The notes: a model not told the origin generated them from the sequence alone. DNA of 64,000 nt from an uncultured Clostridia bacterium (GCA_934168365.1 CAKPNJ010000001.1:172915-236914), one strand, 5' to 3'. Shown: positions 16,617 to 24,604, counted from the stretch's first letter. A program made the numbers and translations.

Positions 16617-18248
16617 ATGTCAAAAGAAATTAAATTTGGTGAAGATGCCAGAAAAAGCCTATTAAATGGCGTAAATAAATTAGCCGATACTGTAAAAGTA
16701 ACATTAGGACCAAAAGGAAGAAATGTTGTACTAGACAAAAAATTTGGAGCACCACTAATTACAAATGATGGTGTAACAATTGCAAAAGAAATAGAACTAG
16801 ATGACCCATTTGAAAATATGGGAGCACAAATAGTAAAAGAAGTATCTATAAAAACAAATGATGTTGCTGGAGATGGAACAACAACAGCTATGGTATTAGC
16901 ACAAAATATGATTCGCGAAGGTGTAAAAAACGTAGCAGCTGGTGGAGATCCAATGGCTATAAAAAGAGGTATGGACAAAGCTGTTGTTTCAGCAGTAGAT
17001 GCTTTAAAAGAAATTAGTGTTGAAGTAAGTGGAAAAGAAGATATTGCAAGAGTTGCAAGTATTTCTGCCAACAACCCAGAAGTTGGAGAACTTATTTCAG
17101 AAGCAATGGAAAAAGTATCTAAAGATGGAGTTATTACAATTGAAGAATCTAAAACATCACAAACAGAACTTGACGTTGTAGAAGGAATGCAATTCAATAA
17201 AGGATATGTATCACCATATATGGTAACAGATACAGAAAAAATGGAAGCTGTTATAGATAACCCATATATACTTATTACAGATAAAAAAATAAGCAATATT
17301 CAAGAAATACTACCATTACTTGAAAGCTTAATGCAACAATCTGGTAAACTTGTAATTATATGTGACGATATAGAAGGTGAAGCATTATCAACACTAATTT
17401 TAAATAAATTAAGAGGAGTTATAAATGTAGTAGCTGTTAAAGCACCTGGCTATGGAGACAAGAGAAAACAAATGCTAGAAGATATTGCAATATTAACAGG
17501 CGGAGAGGTTATTACATCAGATTTAGCATTAGAACTAAAAGATACAACAATTGAACAATTAGGTAGAGCAAGACAAATAAAAGTACAAAAAGAAAACACA
17601 ATTATAGTAGATGGAATGGGAGATAAACAAGAAATTGCAAAACGTGTAGCTTTATTAAAATCTCAAATTGCAGAAGAAAAGAGCGAATTTGAAAAAGAGA
17701 ATTTACAAGAACGTTTAGCAAAGATAGCAGGAGGAGTTGCTGTAATTGGTGTTGGAGCTGCTACTGAAGTTGAAATGAAAGACAGAAAACTAAGAATAGA
17801 AGATGCTTTGTCTGCTACAAAAGCAGCAGTTGAAGAAGGTATAGTACCTGGTGGTGGAACAGCATATATTGATATTTTACCAAAAGTTACAGAAGTAGTT
17901 GAAAAATTACAAGGAGACGAAAAAATTGGTGGTAAAATAATTCTAAGAGCACTAGAAGAACCAACAAGACAAATTTCAATAAATGCAGGGCTAGAGCCAT
18001 CTGTAATACTAGAAAAAGTTAAAAATAGCCCAGTAGGTGTAGGATTTAATGCACAAACAGATGAATATGTAGACATGAAAAAAGCAGGAATTGTAGACCC
18101 TACAAAAGTTTCAAGAAGTGCACTTCAAAATGCAGTATCAATAGCATCAATGATACTAACAACAGAAAGTTTAGTAACAGATAAAAAAGAAGCAAATAGT
18201 TGTAAATGTTCAGACCATGAGCCAACAGGAATGGACGGAATGTATTAA
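16617..18248 (+). CDS. groEL: Chaperonin GroEL
   Basis: 543 aa from the ATG at 16617 behind AGAGGAG. It is the ATP-dependent folding chamber subunit. It shows VTLGPKGRNVVL, the ATP-site DGTTTAMVLAQ, the apical domain, and VPGGGTAYI. The C-terminal tail is unusual: instead of GGM repeats it ends with a Cys-containing NSCKCSDHEPTGMDGMY. It is followed by a strong terminator. Confidence 0.98.
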   Translation: MSKEIKFGEDARKSLLNGVNKLADTVKVTLGPKGRNVVLDKKFGAPLITNDGVTIAKEIELDDPFENMGAQIVKEVSIKTNDVAGDGTTTAMVLAQNMIREGVKNVAAGGDPMAIKRGMDKAVVSAVDALKEISVEVSGKEDIARVASISANNPEVGELISEAMEKVSKDGVITIEESKTSQTELDVVEGMQFNKGYVSPYMVTDTEKMEAVIDNPYILITDKKISNIQEILPLLESLMQQSGKLVIICDDIEGEALSTLILNKLRGVINVVAVKAPGYGDKRKQMLEDIAILTGGEVITSDLALELKDTTIEQLGRARQIKVQKENTIIVDGMGDKQEIAKRVALLKSQIAEEKSEFEKENLQERLAKIAGGVAVIGVGAATEVEMKDRKLRIEDALSATKAAVEEGIVPGGGTAYIDILPKVTEVVEKLQGDEKIGGKIILRALEEPTRQISINAGLEPSVILEKVKNSPVGVGFNAQTDEYVDMKKAGIVDPTKVSRSALQNAVSIASMILTTESLVTDKKEANSCKCSDHEPTGMDGMY

Positions 18249-18293
18249 AATGTAATGTGTCATTTGGAACAGAAAAAAATGGCACATATTAAA

Positions 18294-18321
18294 AGTAGGA
18301 GCACAAACTCCTACTTTTTTT
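18294..18321 (+). terminator. Terminator of groESL
   Basis: Stem AGTAGGAG / CTCCTACT with a 6-nt loop, then seven T. Confidence 0.85.
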
Positions 18322-18331
18322 ATATGTTCGC

Positions 18332-18360
18332 TTGTTTTTTTGTTAAATATATAGTATAGT
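18332..18360 (+). promoter_or_regulatory. Promoter of the small hydrophobic peptide mRNA
   Basis: TTGTTT (18332-18337) and TATAGT (18355-18360), spacer 17 nt. The predicted transcript would begin just before the inverted-repeat arm at 18367. Confidence 0.6.
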
Positions 18361-18441
18361 AGTTACTATAGGAAATGAGATAAGCAAGTGTGTTGCCACT
18401 TTACTTCATAGTTTTGACTATGAGAAAGTGAGGTGGTGTTT

Positions 18442-18543
18442 ATGGAATTTATATTATTTTTAATATATGCATTAGGGATTTCCCTAACTATAAACATAGC
18501 CTTATTAGCAATTTTATACATAAGTTGGATGAATAAGGAATAA
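18442..18543 (+). CDS. 33-aa hydrophobic peptide, probable type I toxin
   Basis: 33 residues: an almost uninterrupted membrane helix (MEFILFLIYALGISLTINIA and on) ending with a short charged tail WMNKE. AGGTGG precedes the ATG. The length and the single helix with a polar C-terminus match the size class of type I toxins. The layout around it supports this: a convergent, consensus antisense promoter on the other strand, a shared hairpin after the stop, and 5'/3' complementary arms that could hide the start. I do not recognise its exact family. Confidence 0.65.
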   Translation: MEFILFLIYALGISLTINIALLAILYISWMNKE

Positions 18544-18663
18544 AAAAACAACACATCTTTGCTTTGCCCAGCAGATGTGTTGTTACATATAACCAAAGTG
18601 GCAACCACTATTGTGGTTTTCATTTCCTATATTAATTATACACAGTTATTATAGATTTGTCAA
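18541..18663 (-). ncRNA. Probable antisense RNA (antitoxin) opposite the 33-aa gene 3' end
   Basis: On the minus strand a perfect promoter, TTGACA (18663-18658) N17 TATAAT (18640-18635), drives leftward transcription. It would run over the toxin 3' region to a 12-bp hairpin (18584-18547) followed by seven T, giving an RNA of about 85 nt. It overlaps the end of the peptide mRNA in antisense. Confidence 0.6.
18547..18584 (-). terminator. Hairpin shared by peptide mRNA and antisense RNA
   Basis: Perfect 12-bp stem AACAACACATCT / AGATGTGTTGTT. The T-run is on the minus-strand side, so it is a good terminator for the antisense RNA and a weaker one for the mRNA. Confidence 0.75.
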
Positions 18664-18702
18664 ATGATATAATAATCAATATCTAATAAAAAGAGGAATT
18701 AT

Positions 18703-18811
18703 ATGAAAACAGTAGCGTTTTTTACTTTAGGATGGAAATATACTCAATAAATATGAAAAAGCAATATGGGAAAAAATGAAAAAGTAAAAATCGCTGAAAG
18801 GTAGTAATAGT
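18703..18811 (+). pseudogene. Degenerate partial duplicate of the mtaB 5' end
   Basis: A 15-codon ORF (18703-18750) reads MKTVAFFTLGWKYTQ, nearly the MtaB N-terminus (KTVALFTLGC in the real gene). After the stop, another frame gives YEKAIWEKMKK, which lines up loosely with YETNAMMQKMIEA of MtaB. It has its own ribosome site (AAGAGG). It looks like a decayed tandem copy of the first about 80 bp, or a leader peptide derived from it. Confidence 0.5.
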
Positions 18812-20081
18812 ATGGAAAATAAAGAAAATAAAAAGAAAAAAACCGTTGCTCTATTTACATTGCGGATGTAAAGTAAATCAATATGAAACAAATGCAATGA
18901 TGCAAAAAATGATTGAAGCAGGTTATGAAGTAGTAGACTTTGAAACAAAAGCAGATATCTATATTATAAATACATGTACAGTAACAAATATGGCAGATAA
19001 AAAATCGAGACAAATGTTAAGAAGAGTAAAAGAAATAAATCCAGAAGCTATTTTAATTGCTGTTGGTTGCTATGCTCAAGTGGCAAAAGAAAAGCTAGAG
19101 CAAATACCAGAAATTGATTTAATACTTGGAATAAACGAAAAAAATGATATTGTAAAATATGTAGAACAAGCTAGTAAGAATACATATGTATCAGATGTAT
19201 TACATCAAACCGAGTTCTTAGATTTTGGAGATGTTACATACACAGAAAAAACAAGAGCAGTAATAAAGGTACAAGATGGATGTAATCAGTTTTGTTCATA
19301 TTGCATAATTCCTTATGCAAGAGGACGTATTAGAAGCAGAAAGCCAGAAAGTGTAATAAAAGAAATTACAGATGTTGCAAAAGAAGGCATAAAAGAAGTA
19401 GTTATAACAGGTATACATATAGCGTCTTATGGAAAAGACTTTAACACAGAGTATAGGCTAATTGACTTGTTAGAAGAAATACAAAAAGTAGACGGAATAC
19501 AAAGAATACGTTTAGGCTCATTAGAACCAACACTAATAACAGAAGAATTTGTAACAAGACTTAAAAAACTTCCAAAAATATGTGACCACTTTCATTTATC
19601 ATTACAAAGTGGATGTGATGAAACACTAAAAAGAATGAATAGAAAATATACAACAAATCAATTTAGACATGTAGTAGAATTGCTTAGAAATGCATATCCA
19701 GAAGTACATTTAACAACAGATGTTATAGTTGGGTTTCCAGGAGAAACAGAAGAAGAGTTTAACAAAACTTATGAGTTCTTAAAAGAAATAAAATTTTATA
19801 AAATGCATGTATTTAAGTATTCGCCAAGAAGCGGAACAGTTGCAGCCAAAATGCCTAATCAAATAGATGGAAATGTAAAAGAAGAAAGAAGTAATAGACT
19901 AATAGAGCTATCAGATAAAAATGAGAAAGAATATAATCAAAAATACATAGGCAAGGAAGTAGAAGTACTATTAGAAGAAAGAGAAGGAGAATATTTAAAA
20001 GGACACACTACAAACTATATGGTAGTAAAAATGAAAACTAACGAAAATCTTGAAAATACAATACAAAAAGTAGTTGTATAA
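18812..20081 (+). CDS. mtaB: tRNA t6A37 methylthiotransferase MtaB, with +1 frameshift at CGG near the N-terminus
   Basis: The first frame from ATG 18812 reads MENKENKKKKTVALFTL, then CGG ATG TAA. Skipping the C gives Gly and continues CKVNQYETNAMM to 20081, about 422 aa in total. MtaB adds a methylthio group to t6A37 of tRNA. The joined protein has the UPF0004 Cys ligands (LGCKVNQ, NTCTVTN, VGCYAQ), the radical SAM CNQFCSYCIIP motif and a C-terminal TRAM-like segment. The Gly restored by the shift is the family-invariant Gly next to the first iron-sulfur Cys, so without the shift the protein would lose its first cluster ligand. Confidence 0.92.
18863..18865 (+). other. +1 frameshift site CGG|A in mtaB
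   Basis: The zero frame is TTG CGG ATG TAA; the +1 frame is GGA TGT AAA, restoring TLGCK. The stop follows only two codons after the CGG, so all functional protein must come from the shift. Confidence 0.85.
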
Positions 20082-20084
20082 ATA

Positions 20085-20113
20085 TTGCATTATACATGCA
20101 AATAGTATATAAT
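20085..20113 (+). promoter_or_regulatory. alaS promoter
   Basis: TTGCAT (20085-20090), 17-nt spacer, TATAAT (20108-20113). Confidence 0.6.
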
Positions 20114-20145
20114 TTAAGCCATGAAAAAGAGAAAAGAGGAATAGT

Positions 20146-21900
20146 ATGAAAGCAATAGAAATAAGAAACAAATATTTAAACTTTTTTAAAGCACACGGAC
20201 ATAAAGTAATTCCAAGTGCTCCACTAATACCAGAGAACGACCCATCTGTACTATTTACAACAGCTGGAATGCAACCATTAGTGCCATATTTATTAGGTGA
20301 AAAACATCCGGCAGGAACAAGAATTACAGATTATCAAAAATGTTTAAGAACAAACGATATAGATGAAGTAGGAGATAACCGTCATTTAACATTTTTTGAA
20401 ATGCTAGGAAATTGGTCATTAGGCGACTATTTTAAAGATGAAGCAATTAGCATGAGCTATGAATTCTTAACAAAAGAGTTAGGAATTGATCCAAGCAAAT
20501 TGTCAGTTACATGTTTTGAAGGTGACGAACATGCACCAAGAGATACAGTAGCAGCAGAAGCATGGAAAAGAGCAGGAATACCAGAAGAAAGAATATATTT
20601 CTATGATAAAGACAATAACTGGTGGATTGCAGGAGACGAAGGACCTTGTGGACCAGATACAGAAATGTTCTTAGATACAGGAAAACCTGCATGTTCAGAT
20701 AATTGTCAACCATCATGTGATTGTGGAAAATATGTTGAAATATGGAATGACGTATTTATGGAATATTACCAAGCAAAAGATGGCTCTATTACAAAATTAA
20801 AACAACAAAATGTTGATACAGGCTTTGGACTAGAAAGAATGACAATGTTATTACAAGGAAAAGAAACTCCATTTGATACAGAGTTATTTGCTCCTGTAAT
20901 GGAAAAATTAAAAGAATTAGCTAAACAAGACAATATTGAAAGTAGAAGAATTGTTGCAGAACATCTACGTGCTAGTATGATGGTTATAGCAGATGGTGGT
21001 AGACCGAGCAATATAGACCGTGGATATGTATTAAGAAAACTAATTAGAAGAATGACAAGACATTTAAATAAACTACAAATAGATTTAAATGAAATTGGTG
21101 GATTAGTTGATTTGTATGTAGAGACCTTAAAAGAGTTCTATCCAGAATTAGTTGAAAATAGAGAGACAATCAAAGAAGTTATATTAGCAGAAAAAGATAA
21201 ATTTGTTAAAACATTATCACATGGTGAAAAAGAATTTGAAAAGGTAGTAAACAAATTAAGACAAGAAAATAAAAATACAATTGATGGTTATACTATTTTT
21301 AAGCTATATGAAACATATGGATTTCCACCAGAAATCACAGCAGATTTAGCAAAAGAGCAAGGCTTTGAAATTGATACATCTGAATTTGATAAATTATTCA
21401 AAGAACATCAAGAAAAATCAAGAATGGGTAGTGAGCAAAAATTTAAAGGTGGACTAGCTGAGCAAAACGAACAAACAACTAAATACCATACAGCAACTCA
21501 CTTACTACATAAAGCATTAAAAATAGTATTAGGAGATCATGCAAATCAATGTGGTTCAAATATTACAACAGAAAGATTAAGATTTGACTTCACACATTCA
21601 GAAAAAATGACACCAGAACAACTAGCTAAAGTAGAAGAAATTGTAAATGAGCAAATTAAACGTGACTTGCCTGTAACATGTGAAGAAATGACATTAGAAG
21701 AAGCAAAAGCATCTGGAGCAACAGGACTATTTGAAAATAAATATGGTGACAGAGTTAAAGTATATACAATAGGAGATTTTAGTAAAGAAATTTGTGGTGG
21801 ACCTCATGTTAAACATACAGGAGAATTAGGTCACTTCAAAATTAAAAAAGAAGAGTCAAGTTCAGCAGGAGTTAGACGTATTAAAGCAATTTTAGAATAA
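20146..21900 (+). CDS. alaS: Alanyl-tRNA synthetase, compact form without the C-Ala domain
   Basis: 584 aa, against about 870 for standard AlaRS. It charges tRNA-Ala. The class II catalytic core (residues 1 to about 240: LFTTAGMQPLVPYLLG, CLRTNDIDEVG, FFEMLGNWSLGDYF, GFGLERMTMLLQG) and the tRNA-recognition helical domain are intact. The editing domain keeps its zinc ligands (HTATHLLHKAL and CGGPHVKHTGELG). The protein ends shortly after, at the position where the oligomerisation and C-Ala regions would begin. The stop is followed at once by the HIT gene, so this is a natural short form and not a visible truncation. Confidence 0.95.
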   Translation: MKAIEIRNKYLNFFKAHGHKVIPSAPLIPENDPSVLFTTAGMQPLVPYLLGEKHPAGTRITDYQKCLRTNDIDEVGDNRHLTFFEMLGNWSLGDYFKDEAISMSYEFLTKELGIDPSKLSVTCFEGDEHAPRDTVAAEAWKRAGIPEERIYFYDKDNNWWIAGDEGPCGPDTEMFLDTGKPACSDNCQPSCDCGKYVEIWNDVFMEYYQAKDGSITKLKQQNVDTGFGLERMTMLLQGKETPFDTELFAPVMEKLKELAKQDNIESRRIVAEHLRASMMVIADGGRPSNIDRGYVLRKLIRRMTRHLNKLQIDLNEIGGLVDLYVETLKEFYPELVENRETIKEVILAEKDKFVKTLSHGEKEFEKVVNKLRQENKNTIDGYTIFKLYETYGFPPEITADLAKEQGFEIDTSEFDKLFKEHQEKSRMGSEQKFKGGLAEQNEQTTKYHTATHLLHKALKIVLGDHANQCGSNITTERLRFDFTHSEKMTPEQLAKVEEIVNEQIKRDLPVTCEEMTLEEAKASGATGLFENKYGDRVKVYTIGDFSKEICGGPHVKHTGELGHFKIKKEESSSAGVRRIKAILE

Positions 21901-21912
21901 GGAGAATAAAGT

Positions 21913-22257
21913 ATGGATGATTGTGTTTTTTGTAAAATAATAAAAGGAGAAATTCCTTCAGAAAAAGTATATGAAGACGAAGAGGTTATTGCATTTAAAG
22001 ATATTAACCCAGTAACTCCAATTCATATATTAGTAATACCTAAAAAACATATAGCAACTTTACTTGATGTTACTGAAGAAGACAGCCACTTAATTAGCAA
22101 AATATTTGTTGCTATAAATAAAATAGCAAAACAAATTGGTATAGAAGAAAATGGATTTAGAATAGTTGCTAATTGTGGTAAAGATTCTGGACAAGAAGTA
22201 ATGCATATACATTTCCATTTATTAGCCGGACAAAAAATGGGACCAAAAGTTGTTTAA
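21913..22257 (+). CDS. HIT-family (HinT-like) purine nucleoside phosphoramidase
   Basis: 114 aa, 12 nt after alaS. N-terminal CVFCKIIKGEIPSEKVYED and the histidine triad HIHFHLLAG at about residues 99-107 identify a HinT-type hydrolase of aminoacyl-adenylates and AMP-amidates. Co-transcription with an aminoacyl-tRNA synthetase fits, since aminoacyl-AMP is a substrate of the family. Confidence 0.93.
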   Translation: MDDCVFCKIIKGEIPSEKVYEDEEVIAFKDINPVTPIHILVIPKKHIATLLDVTEEDSHLISKIFVAINKIAKQIGIEENGFRIVANCGKDSGQEVMHIHFHLLAGQKMGPKVV

Positions 22258-22332
22258 TAGCTATAGAAAAAAATAATTTTATGTGATATAATTTATGTAT
22301 ATGAGTTTAAAGAGAAAATAGGAGGAGTACAA

Positions 22333-23049
22333 ATGTTAAATAGTAAATATAGTAAAGTATTAACAATAATTCTAATAGTAGCTATTGTTATAATAATAGG
22401 AATTTTAATTTTTGCTGGAATAGACTGGTATAAAGCATATTCAACAGAAAAAGACACACAAAATTCTCTTGAACAATTTAATAGTTATATTGAAAATCAA
22501 AATAATGGACAAAGCAGTGATAATATTTCAAATAATACTGATATAAATCAAATTCAAGACAACAATATTGTTGAAGAACCAAATGGAAACATTGTAGAAG
22601 AACCATCAAGTAATACTAACAATAATGGTAATTCAAACTCAGGTGGCCTTACATATAAAGGAATGAAAGTGGCAGGAGTTATAGAAATACCAAAAACTAA
22701 AGTAAAATATAATGTGCTAGATGACCCATCTGCAAAAGCAATGGAAGTTGGTATCACGATAATATATGGACCAGGGCTTAACCAAGTAGGAAATACTGTG
22801 TTAGCAGGGCATAATTACAGGAATGGAACATTTTTCTCAAACAATAACAAACTATCTACAGGAGATAAAATTTATATAACAGATTTATCAGGCAAGAAAG
22901 TTGCATATACAATATACAAAAAATATAAAACAGATCCAAATGATTTTAGTTATGCAACAAGGAGTACAAATGGTAAAAGAGAAGTTTCATTAACTACTTG
23001 CACAGATGACTCAAGTGCAAGAATAATAATTTGGGCAAAAGAAGATTAA
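22333..23049 (+). CDS. Sortase (class D-like)
   Basis: 238 aa. N-terminal membrane helix (about residues 9-31), then an Asn/Ser-rich linker with NIVEEP repeated twice, then the sortase barrel. Catalytic His is in AGHNYRNGTFF (about residue 157), Cys in LTTCTDDSSARII (about 222), and the Arg follows in the same strand. It links surface proteins or pilins to the cell wall or to each other. No LPXTG substrate gene is visible nearby. A -10-like TATAAT precedes it. Confidence 0.9.
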   Translation: MLNSKYSKVLTIILIVAIVIIIGILIFAGIDWYKAYSTEKDTQNSLEQFNSYIENQNNGQSSDNISNNTDINQIQDNNIVEEPNGNIVEEPSSNTNNNGNSNSGGLTYKGMKVAGVIEIPKTKVKYNVLDDPSAKAMEVGITIIYGPGLNQVGNTVLAGHNYRNGTFFSNNNKLSTGDKIYITDLSGKKVAYTIYKKYKTDPNDFSYATRSTNGKREVSLTTCTDDSSARIIIWAKED

Positions 23050-23153
23050 GATTTATATACTAAAATAAAAAATATTAACTATTTAATGAATTTGTATTGA
23101 CAAATATGGTTAAAATATTGTAAAATTATAAATGCGTGTGAACGTATTATGAT

Positions 23154-23231
23154 GGTGGATGTAGCGTAGTTGGTTAACGCGCCAGTTTGTGGCACTGGAG
23201 ACCGTGGGTTCGAGTCCCATCTTCCACCCCA
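23154..23231 (+). tRNA. tRNA-His (GTG)
   Basis: Cloverleaf with D arm, anticodon stem GCCAG-TTTGTGG-CACTGG region (anticodon GTG), T arm GTGGG-TTCGAGT-CCCAT and encoded CCA. The extra G at 23154 pairs with C at 23228, the hallmark of tRNA-His. Confidence 0.95.
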
Positions 23232-23236
23232 TATAA

Positions 23237-23311
23237 TGGGCTGTAGCCAAGCGGTAAGGCACATGACTTTGACTCATGCATGCGCTAGTTCGAATCTAGC
23301 CAGCCCAACCA
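23237..23311 (+). tRNA. tRNA-Gln (TTG)
   Basis: Acceptor TGGGCTG/CAGCCCA, anticodon loop with TTG, T arm GCTAG-TTCGAAT-CTAGC and encoded CCA. It lies 5 nt after tRNA-His, so the two are likely co-transcribed. Confidence 0.95.
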
Positions 23312-23453
23312 AATAAAAAAGTCGTAGCAAAGCTACGGTTTTTTTATTTTGAATATGCTGTGTAGTAGACAGAAATAGAGTCCAAAGGACGTCGCGCTGT
23401 GAACGAAGTGAACAAGTACCCTTGGGGTATTCGAATCTAGCCAGCCCAACCAA
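23289..23453. repeat. 24-bp direct repeat of the tRNA-Gln 3' end
   Basis: The sequence from the T loop to just past CCA (23289-23312) recurs exactly at 23430-23453. The second copy lacks the rest of the tRNA. Each copy is followed by a terminator hairpin. Between lie about 117 bp with small GC-rich hairpins. The layout resembles an att-type duplication left by an integrated element. Confidence 0.75.
23323..23345 (+). terminator. Terminator of the tRNA-His/tRNA-Gln unit
   Basis: Stem CGTAGC / GCTACG with a 3-nt loop, followed by a T-run. Confidence 0.75.
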
Positions 23454-23460
23454 CAAAAAA

Positions 23461-23487
23461 ACTCGTAGAAAATCCTACGAGTTTTTT
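23461..23487. terminator. Bidirectional terminator
   Basis: Stem ACTCGTAG / CTACGAGT flanked by seven A on the left and six T on the right. It serves the minus-strand gene ending at 23501 and transcription from the left. Confidence 0.8.
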
Positions 23488-23500
23488 GTGGCTCAAATTA

Positions 23501-24091
23501 TCAAGCCTTTCTTGACATCTCTTTTACTTCATTTCGGCGCTTACTTAATTGAGTAAATAAATGCTCAACCATTTCGGCGTTATTAAAAGACAAGGCCTTG
23601 TTGTATAACCGGTCAAAACATTCGTCATTGACCCAGTTGAGAATAACTGCCTCAATAACTGTTTTGTCAAATAACACCGGATTAATACAGTTTTGACTAC
23701 AAAACTCTTTCTTAGAAAGAGGACTATGGGAGTAGTCCTCTACCAAGTTTCTTGCTTCGTTTTTAGAAAAACAAAAACATTGCATAACTCTAATGCGACG
23801 TTCCCAACTATTGAAAACTCTCCGTCGAATAGCCTCAACAGAATTAGGATCGGCATTATTATCTTCTGCTTTTTGAACAGAAGAGATAGTGGCAACATTT
23901 TGAATTTTTCTAGCAATTTGCTCTGAAACAATTGCCTTATTAACAGAGATATACAGGATAGTATAAAATTGGTGTTGACTGTAATCAGGGTATTGCTCGA
24001 GAAAATCGTGGTAGGTATAGGTTCCATTTGAATAAGCAACAGCTATTTCAGAAATTTTTTTCCGACTAAATTGTCTTAAGGTTTTCTTCAT
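23501..24091 (-). CDS. Unknown 196-aa protein with foreign codon use
   Basis: I do not recognise it. It is basic at the N-terminus (MKKTLRQFSRKKISEIAVAY), helical throughout, with no membrane helix and no clear catalytic motif. The N-terminal half could be a helix-turn-helix-like DNA-binding region (inferred). Codon use is much less AT-rich than neighbours. Arg is often CGN, with CGG in frame at least three times (FSRKKI, AIRRRVF, CFDRLYN). It is monocistronic, with a perfect minus-strand promoter TTGACA-N17-TATAAT (24168-24140) and a strong terminator. Its place just beyond a duplicated tRNA end suggests acquisition. Confidence 0.7.
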   Translation of the reverse strand: MKKTLRQFSRKKISEIAVAYSNGTYTYHDFLEQYPDYSQHQFYTILYISVNKAIVSEQIARKIQNVATISSVQKAEDNNADPNSVEAIRRRVFNSWERRIRVMQCFCFSKNEARNLVEDYSHSPLSKKEFCSQNCINPVLFDKTVIEAVILNWVNDECFDRLYNKALSFNNAEMVEHLFTQLSKRRNEVKEMSRKA

Positions 24092-24139
24092 GGTAATAAC
24101 CTCCTATAAGTAAAAAATGTCAATAATGAATATACTTAA

Positions 24140-24168
24140 ATTATAACACATCAAACACATTATGTCAA
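24140..24168 (-). promoter_or_regulatory. Consensus promoter of the 196-aa gene
   Basis: Minus-strand TTGACA (24168-24163), 17-nt spacer, TATAAT (24145-24140). Confidence 0.75.
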
Positions 24169-24252
24169 TCTAACAAAAAAATAAAAAATCCCTTGATTTT
24201 TTTTGAAATATAAAGTAATATAAATATATAAATTAACTAAGGAGAATGAGAT

Positions 24253-24402
24253 ATGATAGTAGATAAAAAAGGTAATATGTTTGAAGATAGAAGAAAAAAA
24301 GATAGAAGACAAGATAATAGGAGACAAAGTGACAGCGATACAGGAGGCGGAAGAAGAAAAGGAGAAAGAAGAAAGGCGCCTGATCAAGTACCTAAAAGAT
24401 AA
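24253..24402 (+). CDS. Small, highly charged 49-aa protein
   Basis: 49 aa from an ATG behind AAGGAGAA. Composition is extreme: about one third Arg and Lys with many Asp and Glu, and Arg-Arg-Lys repeats (RRKKDRRQDNRR, GGGRRKGERRK). No hydrophobic segment, so probably cytosolic or nucleic-acid binding. I do not recognise it. A hairpin with a T-run follows at 24441-24467. Confidence 0.55.
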   Translation: MIVDKKGNMFEDRRKKDRRQDNRRQSDSDTGGGRRKGERRKAPDQVPKR

Positions 24403-24440
24403 TAAAATTATTTAGTGTTGATATTGATAATATTCAAAAA

Positions 24441-24467
24441 AAGACATCCTTTTTAGGATGCCTTTTT
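24441..24467 (+). terminator. Terminator after the charged small protein
   Basis: Stem AGACATCC/GGATGCCT-like around a TTTTTA loop, followed by TTTTT; it also ends the minus-strand Cys-rich gene region. Confidence 0.55.
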
Positions 24468-24478
24468 AGTTGCTTGAA

Positions 24479-24604
24479 TTAGCAACATCCACCTCTATTG
24501 CCACCACAGCAGCAACAAATTAAGATTATAAAGATAATTATCCAAATGCAGCAATCATCACCAAAACCAAATCCGCCACATCCGCATCCTCTATTCTCTG
24601 GCAT
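24479..24604 (-). CDS. 41-aa Gly/Cys-rich single-helix protein
   Basis: 41 aa behind AAAGGAG on the minus strand. Layout: Cys/Gly head (RGCGCGGFGFGDDCC), a hydrophobic helix (IWIIIFIILI), then a Cys/Gly tail (CCCCGGNRGGCC). The design is like the next gene and recalls small spore-coat-type Gly/Cys-rich proteins, but no family is recognised. Confidence 0.6.
   Translation of the reverse strand: MPENRGCGCGGFGFGDDCCIWIIIFIILICCCCGGNRGGCC

Larger units (their letters stand above)
18367..18631. repeat. Nested inverted repeats bracketing the small peptide gene
   Basis: The outer 12-bp arms TATAGGAAATGA (18367-18378) and its complement (18620-18631), and inner 11-bp arms GTTGCCACTTT (18392-18402) and its complement (18595-18605), are perfect. 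In a transcript they allow 5'-3' pairing around the peptide gene. Confidence 0.8.

Noticed and set aside
20146..21900. Truncation of alaS by a frameshift.
   Set aside because: No continuation of the AlaRS C-terminal part exists in any frame downstream; the HIT gene begins 12 nt later and no CGG site is near the end.
23079..23456. Two minus-strand ORFs of about 60 aa across the tRNA genes (one contains GGRWDSNPRSPVPQTGALTN).
   Set aside because: They are antisense translations of tRNA-His and tRNA-Gln, a well-known false ORF pattern in databases.
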